Shown here piece by piece: positions 8,900 through 19,359 of a DNA stretch of 64,000 nucleotides; position 1 is the first letter of the stretch, and every line of letters starts with the position of its first letter. A program made the position numbers and the translations under genes. The DNA is taken from the NCBI RefSeq assembly GCF_000147335.1, contig NC_014501.1, forward strand, positions 3,036,300 through 3,100,299, read 5' to 3'. The DNA is from Gloeothece verrucosa PCC 7822. GTDB lineage: Bacteria; Cyanobacteriota; Cyanobacteriia; Cyanobacteriales; Microcystaceae. A model generated the notes under the pieces. It made no database searches. It was given only the letters and a program-made list of their open reading frames with translations, and had not been told where the DNA came from.

Positions 8900-9478
8900 C
8901 TATTCTAAAATAGGACCTGTTGCGGCAGGCGTAAATGGTGAATTAACAAAAGCTTGGAACTTAGGTAAAACTTCATATTTTGCTACTTTCCACTTCCCAT
9001 TTTCTCCGCTTAGTGTCATCACCACTGTTTGACGAGAAACTTTATTGACAGCAATCACTTTTTGTCCGTTCACTTTTCCGATTCGACTTAGCTCTGCAAA
9101 GCTTTCTATTCCTAGAGAATTTTTTAGATTAGTGACACGGTCTCGGATAGCTTGACAGCGACTTTCGGGAGTGTAAGCTCCTTTAGGGTTAGCGGAATGA
9201 AGGGTTTTTGTAAAGACTATATTCGGTTCGCCCTGCTGAAGGACTTTTGTTTGATCGGTAACGATATATAAAGAATTGTATGCGCTGGCATATTCCTGAA
9301 TCTGTTGAGGGACTAAAGCGACTCCCCCTGATCCATCATTTACACAGGCTAAAATCTCCCGAGGTTGTTGAGGGATCAATTGTGATTCGTCTAATTGAGC
9401 TTTTGCACTATTAGCTAATCCTACTAAACCAATAGTAGCCAAAGCACCCACAGCAGTAAGTTTTAATAACTTATTCAT
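8900..9478 (-). CDS. secreted hypothetical protein
   Basis: A 192-residue protein beginning MNKLLKLTAVGALATIGLVG with a clear signal peptide, cleavage likely near AKAQLDES. The mature part has no motif I recognise; two cysteines (in REILACVNDG and ESRCQAIRDR) could form a disulphide bond. The ATG at 9478 is chosen because it starts the signal peptide; the frame is open twelve codons further upstream. It is convergent with the protease gene. No function is proposed. Confidence 0.8.
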   Translation of the reverse strand: MNKLLKLTAVGALATIGLVGLANSAKAQLDESQLIPQQPREILACVNDGSGGVALVPQQIQEYASAYNSLYIVTDQTKVLQQGEPNIVFTKTLHSANPKGAYTPESRCQAIRDRVTNLKNSLGIESFAELSRIGKVNGQKVIAVNKVSRQTVVMTLSGENGKWKVAKYEVLPKFQAFVNSPFTPAATGPILE

Positions 9479-9986
9479 GGTTGTTTTTTTTTTAATATGT
9501 GTGAGGAAAAGCAAAAATCGATATTTCTTTTTTAGCTTTTTTAAAACTCAAGTAGTAAAATTTGTAATATTTGTTTATATATTTTTTTTGTACGACTTTT
9601 TATAAAAAAAAGGCTTTTTTTTATTTAAAAAAATTAAAAAAAATTATCTATCGTTCTCAATAAAAACGCTATAGCAGTTAGTTTAATGTCTGCTTATTAA
9701 CAAAGATATTTGATGTTTTCAATTAAAAAAGATTGTGTAATAAATACCTAGGTATAAATCAAGATGACTGTTTTCAGAAATCAGAATGGAAACGCTGATT
9801 ACAAAAGAGAAGTAACTGGTAAAACTTTCCTATCCTCCTTAGCGGTTGCTATATTCGTGAAACAAAATGCCGCAAACAATAGCGAAGCGCAGAGCATTGC
9901 CTGCTGCCGCGCTTTTCAATTCCCTTGGTAAAGTGTGAACTGATTTTTTGTCTTGGTACTGAGAGATTTGTTTTCCCAAAATCCGG
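9479..9986. other. AT-rich intergenic region
   Basis: About 500 bases between the secreted hypothetical and the carboxypeptidase gene. The first 200 bases are poly-A/poly-T rich. One short plus-strand frame (9764-9931) is listed separately. No tRNA or clear terminator was found. Confidence 0.5.
9764..9931 (+). CDS. possible small protein, 55 codons
   Basis: An ATG-started frame of 55 codons ending in TAA encodes MTVFRNQNGNADYKREVTGK, then a short hydrophobic stretch FLSSLAVAIF and a Cys-Cys pair near the end (ACCRAFQFPW). Its base composition is less AT-rich than the surrounding spacer, which hints at coding. There is no strong ribosome-binding site and I recognise no family; it may be a gene fragment. 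Confidence 0.3.
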   Translation: MTVFRNQNGNADYKREVTGKTFLSSLAVAIFVKQNAANNSEAQSIACCRAFQFPW

Positions 9987-11294
9987 TTAACTTTGTGCTT
10001 TTAAATTGCGGGTAGGATCACCTAAAAAAACTTCTTTAGCGGAAGATTTTAGGAGAGAGGGTAAAACTTGCCAATGGCTGGCCAAACTTTGTAAAAGTTG
10101 GTCTTGATCGGCCCGAAACTTATCAATCTGAGGCGAGCCGGAATTCTGAATAGAAAACCAGACTAATCCTCGTTCTTGAGTGGGAATCACTCCGGCTAAA
10201 GCACTGACCTGAGCTAAAGTTCCGGTTTTGATAGCCACTCCTTGAGGAAGATGTCGCCATTTCATCGTTCCTTTTTTATCTAGTCCAGCTACAGGAAATA
10301 AATCAGCGAGAGTAATAGATTGTGGTTCATATTTGCGTTGAATCGCCATTAAAATTTGACAAACAGCTTGAGGAGAAATTCGGTTATCTACGCCTAAACC
10401 CGAGCCATTAATTAAACGAATTTCTTGAGGAGAAACTTGAGCCACCTGAATGGCAATTTGAGCCACCTTTTCGGCTCCCCCCACTGATTTAGCTAACATT
10501 TCCGCCATAGCATTATTACTATAAATATTCATTTGTTTAACCAGTTCTACGACAGTTAATGATTGATGGCGTAGGAGTAACTGCGCCCCCGTAGGAACAG
10601 TAGCACTCTCTTGAACTTTGCCGGTGATCACCAATTGAGGCCGATTAGGTTTTTGAGGCAGTTTTTGATATTCTTGTTCAACCCCAGAAGGCCATAGAGA
10701 ACTATTTACACCCCGCATGAGCAGCGCCCCAGATACTTGAGGTGAGGACTGAAAATTCATAGAGAAATCACCAGTAATTACTAAATTTCCCTTGACTTGA
10801 GTAATTCCTAACTGATGGAGAGCATTGCCGAGAGCGATCGCCTCTTCCCAAACAAATAACGGATCGCCGCTACCTTCGATGATCAAATCTCCTTGTAAAA
10901 TCCCCTTTTGGATTGCTCCTGTATGATAAATACGGGTTTCAAAACGATGAGCCGGTCCCCAAGTTTCCAAAGCCGCTAGAGTAGTGGCTATTTTGGTTAA
11001 AGAGGCAGCAGAAGCCGCCAAATTACTGCGGTGATTGGCTAATTCTGCCCACATAGATTGAATCCAGATGCCTTGAAGCTCAGGATTAATTCCCTGCTCG
11101 GATAGTTTTTGCAAATAGTCAGCCACAATTTTTTCAACGACGGGATCACCTTGAGTGGGTACAGCAAAAATGGCCTCTTGCTGCCAGTCCATCAAGGGCA
11201 TAGCTTGTAAAGGGGTCGGTGAATGTCCAAACAATTGTAAAAAAAAGCTAAGTAAACCTATACTAAGACTCTCTAGCATCTTTAACATCCTCAC
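9987..11294 (-). CDS. dacB: D-alanyl-D-alanine carboxypeptidase / endopeptidase, PBP4 type
   Basis: Peptidase family S13 (PBP4/DacB) trims or cleaves peptide cross-links of peptidoglycan in the periplasm. The 435-residue protein begins with a signal segment (ESLSIGLLSFFLQLFGHSPT) and shows all three penicillin-binding motifs: SLTK (SAASLTKIAT, nucleophile serine), SNN (IYSNNAMAEML) and KTG (AIKTGTLAQVSALAG). Length is in the family range. Several Met codons near the start make the exact start uncertain. It is divergent from plsX with a 59-base gap, so the two promoters must overlap. Confidence 0.93.
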   Translation of the reverse strand: MRMLKMLESLSIGLLSFFLQLFGHSPTPLQAMPLMDWQQEAIFAVPTQGDPVVEKIVADYLQKLSEQGINPELQGIWIQSMWAELANHRSNLAASAASLTKIATTLAALETWGPAHRFETRIYHTGAIQKGILQGDLIIEGSGDPLFVWEEAIALGNALHQLGITQVKGNLVITGDFSMNFQSSPQVSGALLMRGVNSSLWPSGVEQEYQKLPQKPNRPQLVITGKVQESATVPTGAQLLLRHQSLTVVELVKQMNIYSNNAMAEMLAKSVGGAEKVAQIAIQVAQVSPQEIRLINGSGLGVDNRISPQAVCQILMAIQRKYEPQSITLADLFPVAGLDKKGTMKWRHLPQGVAIKTGTLAQVSALAGVIPTQERGLVWFSIQNSGSPQIDKFRADQDQLLQSLASHWQVLPSLLKSSAKEVFLGDPTRNLKAQS

Positions 11295-11353
11295 GTCATC
11301 ATTATTTTATAGATGGATGATAAAATCTTTAAGGCTTCATATCACTTTAGGCA

Positions 11354-12403
11354 ATGGCATCAACTCGCGCAAGAATTGCAGTAGACGCTATGGGTGGCGA
11401 TTTTGCCCCCAATCAAATCATCGCTGGAGCGATCCGAGCTTCAGCCGAACTGGATGTAGATGTACTGTTAGTCGGAGATTCACAACAGATTGAATCTTAT
11501 CTTCAGCATCATCATCATCCGAGCAATGTAGAAATTGTCCACGCGGACGGGGTTGTCACTATGGACGAAGAACCCTTAACCGCTATTCGACGTAAACCGA
11601 ATGCGTCGATTAACGTGGCAATGGATTTAGTTAAAGACAAAAGGGCTGATGCTGTGGTTTCAGCCGGACACTCTGGGGCAGCTATGGCATCGGCCTTACT
11701 GCGTTTAGGTCGTCTTAAAGGCATTGATCGCCCGGCTATCGGTGCTGTTTTTCCCACCATCTTAGCTGGAAAATCAGTGATTGTTTTGGATGTTGGCGCA
11801 AATGTGGATAGTCGTCCCAAATATCTTGAGCAATTTGCCCTGATGGGGACAATTTACAGCAAATACGTCATGGCAGTAGAAGACCCCAAAGTCGGTTTAC
11901 TCAACATTGGCGAAGAATCTTCCAAGGGAAATGATTTAGCGCTAAGAACCTATCAACTTTTAGAAGCTAATGAAAAAATTCCTTTTATCGGCAATGCAGA
12001 AGGACGAGATGTTTTATCAGGTCGTTTCGATGTGATTGTCTGTGATGGTTTTGTGGGAAATGTGTTGCTTAAGTTCGCAGAAGCGGTGGGCGAAGTGATG
12101 CTACAAATCATCAAAGAAGAGTTACCCCAAGGCATTCGGGGTCAACTCGGTACAGCCTTATTAAAACCTAATCTCAAACGACTCAAGCAACGGATTGATC
12201 ACGCAGAACATGGAGGTGCTTTACTGTTTGGTGTAGGCGGAGTCTGTATTATTAGTCATGGCAGTTCACAAGCTCCCTCTATTTTTAATGCGATTCGCCA
12301 GGCTAAAGACGCGATTGATAATCAAGTCTTAGAACGTATTCAGGCATACAATGAAGAACATCAACAAGAAACCCAAACTAATACAGAAACCGTAAACCAG
12401 TGA
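11354..12403 (+). CDS. plsX: phosphate acyltransferase PlsX
   Basis: PlsX converts acyl-ACP to acyl-phosphate, the first committed step of phosphatidic acid synthesis in most bacteria. The 349-residue protein starts with the diagnostic IAVDAMGGDFAPNQIIAGA and contains SAGHSGAAMA and the C-terminal GVGGVCIISHGSS block. It is the first gene of the classical plsX-fabH-fabD run on this strand, linking phospholipid and fatty-acid synthesis. Its C-terminus (TVNQ, then TGA) opens a repeat-like stretch with AACAGTAAACAG. Confidence 0.97.
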   Translation: MASTRARIAVDAMGGDFAPNQIIAGAIRASAELDVDVLLVGDSQQIESYLQHHHHPSNVEIVHADGVVTMDEEPLTAIRRKPNASINVAMDLVKDKRADAVVSAGHSGAAMASALLRLGRLKGIDRPAIGAVFPTILAGKSVIVLDVGANVDSRPKYLEQFALMGTIYSKYVMAVEDPKVGLLNIGEESSKGNDLALRTYQLLEANEKIPFIGNAEGRDVLSGRFDVIVCDGFVGNVLLKFAEAVGEVMLQIIKEELPQGIRGQLGTALLKPNLKRLKQRIDHAEHGGALLFGVGGVCIISHGSSQAPSIFNAIRQAKDAIDNQVLERIQAYNEEHQQETQTNTETVNQ

Positions 12404-12580
12404 ATAATTAACAGTAAACAGGGAATAATAAATAATAAGCAGAGAAAAATCAAAAACTGACTTCAAGCGGCTCCCACGTCTGTTGACCATACAGATGTAT
12501 TAGAGACTTGATCTCTGACAAGCTGCCATATCAGTTTGATTGGTTATGACAATTAAATCTTAAGCAAGGGAGAAAAAGGC

Positions 12581-13582
12581 TTGAAATATACTCAGCAAGG
12601 AATCGCTATCACTGGCTGCGGTTCGGCAACACCAAAACAAATTCTCAGCAATGAAGACCTTTCCCAGATGGTCGACACCTCTGATGAATGGATTAAAACC
12701 CGCACAGGAATATCCACAAGACATTTGGCTTCTTTAGATAATTCTTTGAGTCAATTAGGTGCTAAAGCCGCCAGTCAAGCTCTTTCAATGGCGGGACTAG
12801 AAGCCAGCGAAATTGACCTGATTGTTTTAGCTACCTCTACTGCGGATGATTTATTTGGCAGTGCTTGTCAAATACAAAGCCTACTCGGTGCCTCTCGCGC
12901 TGTGGCCTTTGATTTAACTGCTGCTTGCTCGGGCTTTGTGTTTGGCTTAATCACTGTGGCTCAATTTATTCGTATGGGAGTTTATCGAAATGTCCTGTTG
13001 ATAGGAGGAGATATTCTCTCTCGCTGGGTAGATTGGTCAGATAGAAATAGCTGTGTTTTGTTTGGAGATGGCGCTGGTGCTGTGGTGTGTCAAGCCACTG
13101 AAAGCCGCGATGGCCTATTAGGGTTTGAGATGTGCAGCGATGGAAATTACAATAGTTTTCTGAATTTAGCCTATCAACCCCAATCTAAATCCCTTGTTCA
13201 TGAGGTGTCTATCGCTCAGGGCGGCTATGAATTTATTACTATGAACGGACGCGAGGTTTATCGTTTTGCCGTTGCTAAAGTCCCAGAAGTTATAGAAAAA
13301 GCCTTATATCGGGCTGAACTTGGTACAGATGATGTTGACTGGTTGATTTTACATCAGGCTAATCAACGCATTATGGATGCCGTAGCCAGCCGTTTAAATA
13401 TTCCCGATGAAAAAGTAATTAGTAATGTAGCCAACTATGGAAATACTTCCGCCGCTTCTATTCCTCTGGCTTTAAATGAGGCTGTCCGCAATGGAAAAAT
13501 CCAACCTGGCAATATTATTGCTATTTCTGGGTTTGGTGCTGGACTGACTTGGGGAGCCGCCATTTTTCAATGGGGAAATTAA
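12581..13582 (+). CDS. fabH: beta-ketoacyl-ACP synthase III (FabH)
   Basis: FabH condenses acetyl-CoA with malonyl-ACP to start each fatty acid. The active-site residues are all visible: Cys in DLTAACSGFVFG (about residue 113), His in ILHQANQRI, and Asn in NVANYGNTSAAS. The start codon is TTG at 12581, supported by an AAGGGAG ribosome-binding site about ten bases upstream and by family alignment (ITGCGSATP near the N-terminus); no suitable ATG exists before residue 30. Part of plsX-fabH-fabD. Confidence 0.96.
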   Translation: MKYTQQGIAITGCGSATPKQILSNEDLSQMVDTSDEWIKTRTGISTRHLASLDNSLSQLGAKAASQALSMAGLEASEIDLIVLATSTADDLFGSACQIQSLLGASRAVAFDLTAACSGFVFGLITVAQFIRMGVYRNVLLIGGDILSRWVDWSDRNSCVLFGDGAGAVVCQATESRDGLLGFEMCSDGNYNSFLNLAYQPQSKSLVHEVSIAQGGYEFITMNGREVYRFAVAKVPEVIEKALYRAELGTDDVDWLILHQANQRIMDAVASRLNIPDEKVISNVANYGNTSAASIPLALNEAVRNGKIQPGNIIAISGFGAGLTWGAAIFQWGN

Positions 13583-13699
13583 TCGTTAATAGTTAACAGT
13601 TAACGGGGAATAGTTAATAGTTAGCCACCCTCAGTAATCAGTTTTAACTAATAACTAATCACTAATGACTAATCACTAATGACTAATCACTAATCACTA
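13583..13699. repeat. repeat-filled fabH-fabD gap
   Basis: The gap holds TTAATAGTTAACAGTTAAC-type repeats (13585-13622) followed by a tandem array of ACTAATGACTAATCACTAATG units that runs directly into, and includes, the fabD ATG at 13700. No Shine-Dalgarno sequence precedes that ATG. Confidence 0.8.
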
Positions 13700-14581
13700 A
13701 TGACTAAAATCGCTTGGGTATTTCCCGGACAAGGTTCACAAACAGTAGGGATGGGAGTAGATTTAAAAGATACTCTCACCGGTAAAACGAAATTTGAACA
13801 AGCAGAAAAGATCTTAGGCTGGTCTGTATTAGATAAATCTGTTAGTAACGAAGAAGAATTATCTTTAACCCTTTATACTCAGCCGACTTTATATGTGATC
13901 GAGGCAATTTTGGCCGACTTGCTGCAAGAAAATGGAGAATTTCCCCAGATCGTGGCCGGTCACAGCTTAGGAGAATATTCGGCTTTGTATGCGGCTAGAG
14001 TCTTCGATTTTGAAACGGGATTAAATCTAGTCAAATGTAGAGCCGAACTGATGAGTTCTGCTTCTGGTGGAAAAATGGTGGCTTTGATGAAATTTGATCG
14101 CCCTTCTTTAGATCAAATCATTGAAGATACACCGGATGTCGTCCTAGCTAATGATAATAGTGAGCAACAGGTAGTCATTTCCGGAATCCCGGCAGGGGTG
14201 GATCAGGTTTGCTCTCAAATTAAGGCAAAACGAGCCGTGCCTTTAAAAGTGGGTGGGGCGTTTCACTCTCCTTTTATGGACGAGGCTTCTCAACAGTTTC
14301 AAGCTGTTTTGGAATCTGTTAGTTTTGCTGATGCTAAAGTTCCTGTGTTATCTAATGTCGATCCTACCCCAGCTACTAATGCAGAAATTTTAAAACAGCG
14401 CTTAAGAGCGCAAATGACTGGTTCAGTACGCTGGCGCGAAATTATGGCACAGTTATCTGTTCAAGAAGTTACTCAGGTGGTGGAAGTGGGACCCGGTAAA
14501 GTATTGACGGGTTTAATTAAAAGAGACTGTCCTGATATCCTTTTGAGAAATGTCAGTGCTTTAGAAAATATCCACCTTTAA
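13700..14581 (+). CDS. fabD: malonyl CoA-acyl carrier protein transacylase (FabD)
   Basis: FabD loads malonyl groups from CoA onto ACP for chain extension. The 293-residue protein has the glycine-rich start AWVFPGQGSQTVGMG, the nucleophile motif GHSLGEYSAL (about residue 90) and the catalytic-His segment GGAFHSPFMDEA (about 195). The first two codons (ATG ACT) are part of a repeat array, and no ribosome-binding site is seen, so either translation is coupled to fabH or initiation is leaderless-like. Third gene of plsX-fabH-fabD. Confidence 0.96.
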   Translation: MTKIAWVFPGQGSQTVGMGVDLKDTLTGKTKFEQAEKILGWSVLDKSVSNEEELSLTLYTQPTLYVIEAILADLLQENGEFPQIVAGHSLGEYSALYAARVFDFETGLNLVKCRAELMSSASGGKMVALMKFDRPSLDQIIEDTPDVVLANDNSEQQVVISGIPAGVDQVCSQIKAKRAVPLKVGGAFHSPFMDEASQQFQAVLESVSFADAKVPVLSNVDPTPATNAEILKQRLRAQMTGSVRWREIMAQLSVQEVTQVVEVGPGKVLTGLIKRDCPDILLRNVSALENIHL

Positions 14582-14622
14582 TAAGCATCGACATTAGCCG
14601 CTTGAGCAATTTTTTTCTCTTT

Positions 14623-14640
14623 CCCCCCCTGCCGGGGGGG
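14623..14640. other. poly-C/poly-G hairpin between convergent genes
   Basis: Seven C (14623-14629), a TGCC loop, then seven G (14634-14640) form a perfect, very stable hairpin between fabD and the convergent por gene. No T-run follows on either strand, so it may block or pause transcription without being a standard terminator. Confidence 0.6.
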
Positions 14641-14679
14641 TAGGGGAGTATCATCCCAGGGGAAAAGCGGAAACCCTCG

Positions 14680-15687
<1,008 letters not shown>

Positions 15688-15876
15688 TCACTGTTTCTAG
15701 GATCTCATAGGTTGTTCGCTCTCAAATATTATTTTTTTTTAATTTACATAGAGCCTCAGCTATGCCAAGGCTAGAAAAAAATCTTAGAGAGCGATCACTC
15801 CTTATCAGACACATAACTTTAATGAATGTCCACCTACTTAGTCAATCATTGCATGGCTTTGATGAACTTTATCAAT

Positions 15877-16575
15877 CTATGCTTGGCTCCGAAACAAATT
15901 CTGCTTTAAAAAGATAAAGCAAATTCCCACTGTTGCTAACTGAGCCGAAGTAATTAATATTATCTGTTTAACCACAAAATCTGCTGCCGATACTGATATT
16001 ACTGAAAAACTTGTCGTTAAAAACTCTGCGGATACAGCAAGAAGAAGCCAAAAAATTATTTTTTTATCAAATGCTAAATACGACAAAACTGCATAATTTC
16101 CCAAAGGAATCAGGCAAAGCAGCAGTAAGAAATCAGACTTTTTCAATTTTTTACAAATGTTAATCCAGGCAGAAAGTAGCTGAAACAGTGTAAAAAGAAA
16201 AATCAGCATCGCCAGAATAAAAATCTGTACAACCAGCGATGGCGAAAACATAAACGGCGAAATAATGTAAATCACAGGACTGGAATATAATAAAATAGTC
16301 AATAACACGGGATTTTTTCTATTTCCTGCTTTAAAAGCTGCGTACTGTCCTAAGATAGGAATCCAAGCAAACCAAGCCTTTTTAACTTTACATCTCTGAA
16401 AAATTTTCCAACGTAAAAAATTAACAATTATGTAATCTATGATATAAATAATATAAAATAAAATTTCTGGAACTACTTCTGTTTTACCACTACTATAATT
16501 TTGTTGTGCCAGGAAGATTGGTAATATGGTGATCAGGGTAGAATTGACTATTGATAATCCAGTTATAGTTAACAT
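15877..16575 (-). CDS. multi-span membrane protein of unknown function
   Basis: A 232-residue, very hydrophobic protein with about six membrane segments. A central loop KVKKAWFAWIPILGQYAAFKAG resembles the small integral membrane proteins annotated as DUF5684-like, in which a Trp-rich 'W.PI' motif sits between helices; this link is tentative. The gene is more AT-rich than its neighbours and stands alone between por and a helicase gene. No function is proposed. Confidence 0.65.
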   Translation of the reverse strand: MLTITGLSIVNSTLITILPIFLAQQNYSSGKTEVVPEILFYIIYIIDYIIVNFLRWKIFQRCKVKKAWFAWIPILGQYAAFKAGNRKNPVLLTILLYSSPVIYIISPFMFSPSLVVQIFILAMLIFLFTLFQLLSAWINICKKLKKSDFLLLLCLIPLGNYAVLSYLAFDKKIIFWLLLAVSAEFLTTSFSVISVSAADFVVKQIILITSAQLATVGICFIFLKQNLFRSQA

Positions 16576-16959
16576 TTTTGCGTATTATCCCCAATAAAAT
16601 TTTATTCAATAAAAGGGACTTCCTACTATCAGTTATATTCGATACAAGTCTCTGAATGTCAAGGCTATACTGCTAACTAGGTATAAATCTTAATAATCAA
16701 TATAAATTAAAAAATTGCAATATATATTTTTATTTAAAAATTTATTTTTATATCATTTACTATAAGTCATGACTAATATAGCTTCCTGTAAACCCTTAAT
16801 TAATAAGGGGGACGAAACAAGTATTGCCTTTAGAGCAGACCTTAAGGAAATTGGGGATAAAACTTAAAAATAAGTGTAGTTTTATAAACTGAAAGTAAAG
16901 TTAAAATAAGGATACTGATCCCTAAAAATTAAGTTAAACTTAAGATTTTATTTTTACCC
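16576..16959. other. AT-rich intergenic region with a small hairpin
   Basis: About 380 bases upstream of the membrane protein and downstream of the helicase gene. The only structure seen is CCCTTA (16793-16798) inverted as TAAGGG (16804-16809) with a five-base loop. No coding frame could be supported. Confidence 0.45.
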
Positions 16960-19314
16960 TTAAAAATTGTCATAATTCATGAAAGAAGCAGGAAAACGGT
17001 GCATCAAAGCGGGTAAAACACGACAGGGAGTTTTGTCTTGTAAATTGTTAGTTTGTCCAGTGCGAAAAACACTCCAACGAAAGGGCCCTTGTTTAGCCGC
17101 AGACATCCATAATAATCGTTTAGCTCTCGTCATCGCCACATATAATAAGCGAAATTCTTCGGCCTCTTTGAGCTTATTGGCTTCTTCCCAAGCCTTGAGG
17201 GGGTCGGGAATACGCGGTAAAATATCTGGGTTTTGATACTGAGAATGAACGGCTGCTCGAATTTGCGCCCGGGCGACTTCAGCTAAAGTAAAATCTCCTA
17301 GAAATTTGGCGGCTGTGGGAACCCAAGGTTTACCGGGTAAAACATCATCATGCAAAAAAGGAATAAACACATAATCCCAATCTAATCCTTTAGCTTTGTG
17401 CATGGTAATAATGGTTAATTGTTTGGCACGAGTATATTGATCATCATTATCTTCTTCTATGGCTTCAAATCGCTCTGAATTGACAATTTCACTGAGAGCG
17501 GCTAAAATAGTTTTAAGAGAACTATTACCCACAATTTCTTGATTAATTCTATCGGCTAATTTTTGCACCGTAGCTAATTCTGAACCCGAATACTTTAAAG
17601 TCATTCCTAAAAAAGTAATCAAATAATAATGCGGCAATTCTATTTTAGAGCGCAGTAAATTACAACAATAACGACGCGCTTGTTCTACCGGCGGTTTTTG
17701 GGGAGGTTCTAAAGGACTGGGATAAAGGAATTGTTCTGGATAAGTGACTAAAGCATTTAAATCTTGAGCCGGAATTAGACCGCGTTGTTCTAAAATTTCT
17801 AAAGCCGCTTTTAAATTATCTGGTGAATGAGGGCGATCTAAAAACAGCAGGAGTTTTAGCATTTCTAGGGGAATTTGAGAAGAACGATCTACCTCAGAAA
17901 CTTCATAAACTCGGATTTGATGTTGTTTCGGTAAATGGGCCAATTGTTCGGCTAAAAATCGTCCTTGACGGTTTTCTCTGACTAAAATAGCGGCATTATG
18001 TTTAGGGTTAGCCTCCAATAATTCAACGACTCGTTGTTCAATTAACTTAACCGTTTCAAAAATATCTTTTGGTGTATAAATTTCTAATCCTTGGCCTACA
18101 GGTTGAGGGTTAGCATCGGGTTGAGGATCATCAGCCGTAACAAGATTAATATCTTGTAGCCGAAAGGGTAATTGAGAATTATTCATCGAGACTTGAGGTG
18201 TATTCCCTCGAGTTTTTGCCCCTTTTTGCCATGTCTGACAAATCCAATGTAAGACAAAATTAGCGGCTTTAATAATAATTTCACTACTTCGTCCGGCTTG
18301 GTCCATCGTCGCGAGTTTGCCCTCTGTATGGCAGGTGCTACAAAACCAGTTGAAATACACCGGATCAGCCGGCGTAAAGGTGGAATTAATCGCTTGATTA
18401 GGGTCACCCACTCGGATTAAATTAGGAGGTGCATGGGGATTTTTGGGGTCAGTGGCTAGTAGAGTAATCAGTTTTTCTTGTAGCGGACTAGAGTCTTGGG
18501 CTTCATCTTCGAATACCCCGAAAACTAAATTTTGCCAATGTTGACGAATACCAGGGTCTTCAAGTACCCGTAAAGCGGCTAAAATCATATCATCATAATC
18601 AATATAATCCCGTGAGCGCATTAATCGCTCATACTGTTCATATAAACCGGCGGCTACGGCTAAAGTTTGATAGGGATCTTGAGTGTAAGAGCTTAATTCC
18701 CAGACATCTTGGGGTGATCTTGCTGAACTTTTCGCCTCTCGAACGACGGTATAGGTCAAACTCGGTAATACTTCTGTTCTTAACACGGACTGACGGCGTA
18801 ATCTTTCGGTTTCTTCTCCGTCAAATTGCAACCCCTCTAATAAGACTTGATAGCGCCCAGGCGTGGAAGCGATCCATTGTTCTACACAAGCGCGGATGAT
18901 TCGATGACTCGGGGTTGGGATAATAATGGTAGAAGTGTCTAAATTTAATGCTGATAAGTCCGGATGGCGAGTGGCAATTTGTAGGGCTAACCCGTGTAAG
19001 GTTTGAACAGTAAAGCCGCTTTGAGGCAATTTTAACTCTTTGAGACGTTCTCGAATTTTCGTTTTAATACTGGAGGCGGCTGAACGGGTATAAGTTACGA
19101 TGACTAACTGCTTTCTGGCGTGGAGTTGATAACCGGCGATCGCTAAAGCGGCGGCTACTGATAAACTATGAGATTTGCCGGCCCCCGGCACCGCCGAAAC
19201 GGCCATTCTTCCGCCCTTCCAGTCTGCTAAACTTCGTTGTCCAATACGTAAGCTATCCCGTAATAATTTTAGTTGTTCTTCTTGTTGATGGATCGAGGGC
19301 GGTATCAAGCTCAT
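16960..19314 (-). CDS. UvrD/Rep-family ATP-dependent DNA helicase
   Basis: A 784-residue superfamily-1 helicase. Visible motifs: Walker A AVPGAGKSHSLSVAAAL (about residue 42), motif Ia QLVIVTYTRSAA, Walker B variant FGVFEDEAQDSSPLQE (DEAQ box), RVGDPNQAIN, and motifs V/VI TMHKAKGLDWDYVF and LLYVAMTRAKRLLWM. It is clearly different from the canonical PcrA at 48.1 kb, so the genome has at least two UvrD-like enzymes. A role in repair or replication restart is likely; nothing in the context narrows it. Confidence 0.9.
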   Translation of the reverse strand: MSLIPPSIHQQEEQLKLLRDSLRIGQRSLADWKGGRMAVSAVPGAGKSHSLSVAAALAIAGYQLHARKQLVIVTYTRSAASSIKTKIRERLKELKLPQSGFTVQTLHGLALQIATRHPDLSALNLDTSTIIIPTPSHRIIRACVEQWIASTPGRYQVLLEGLQFDGEETERLRRQSVLRTEVLPSLTYTVVREAKSSARSPQDVWELSSYTQDPYQTLAVAAGLYEQYERLMRSRDYIDYDDMILAALRVLEDPGIRQHWQNLVFGVFEDEAQDSSPLQEKLITLLATDPKNPHAPPNLIRVGDPNQAINSTFTPADPVYFNWFCSTCHTEGKLATMDQAGRSSEIIIKAANFVLHWICQTWQKGAKTRGNTPQVSMNNSQLPFRLQDINLVTADDPQPDANPQPVGQGLEIYTPKDIFETVKLIEQRVVELLEANPKHNAAILVRENRQGRFLAEQLAHLPKQHQIRVYEVSEVDRSSQIPLEMLKLLLFLDRPHSPDNLKAALEILEQRGLIPAQDLNALVTYPEQFLYPSPLEPPQKPPVEQARRYCCNLLRSKIELPHYYLITFLGMTLKYSGSELATVQKLADRINQEIVGNSSLKTILAALSEIVNSERFEAIEEDNDDQYTRAKQLTIITMHKAKGLDWDYVFIPFLHDDVLPGKPWVPTAAKFLGDFTLAEVARAQIRAAVHSQYQNPDILPRIPDPLKAWEEANKLKEAEEFRLLYVAMTRAKRLLWMSAAKQGPFRWSVFRTGQTNNLQDKTPCRVLPALMHRFPASFMNYDNF

Positions 19315-19359
19315 AAACGAATGCTGTCGGACTCAGTAAAGCAAATGTATTACTTTATT

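Noticed and set aside
11155..11493. 112-residue plus-strand frame across the dacB-plsX gap
   Set aside because: It overlaps both genes and shows no family features; plsX start is clear.
14623..14640. C7/G7 hairpin as an intrinsic terminator
   Set aside because: Neither side is followed by a T-run on its strand, so it is listed only as a hairpin.
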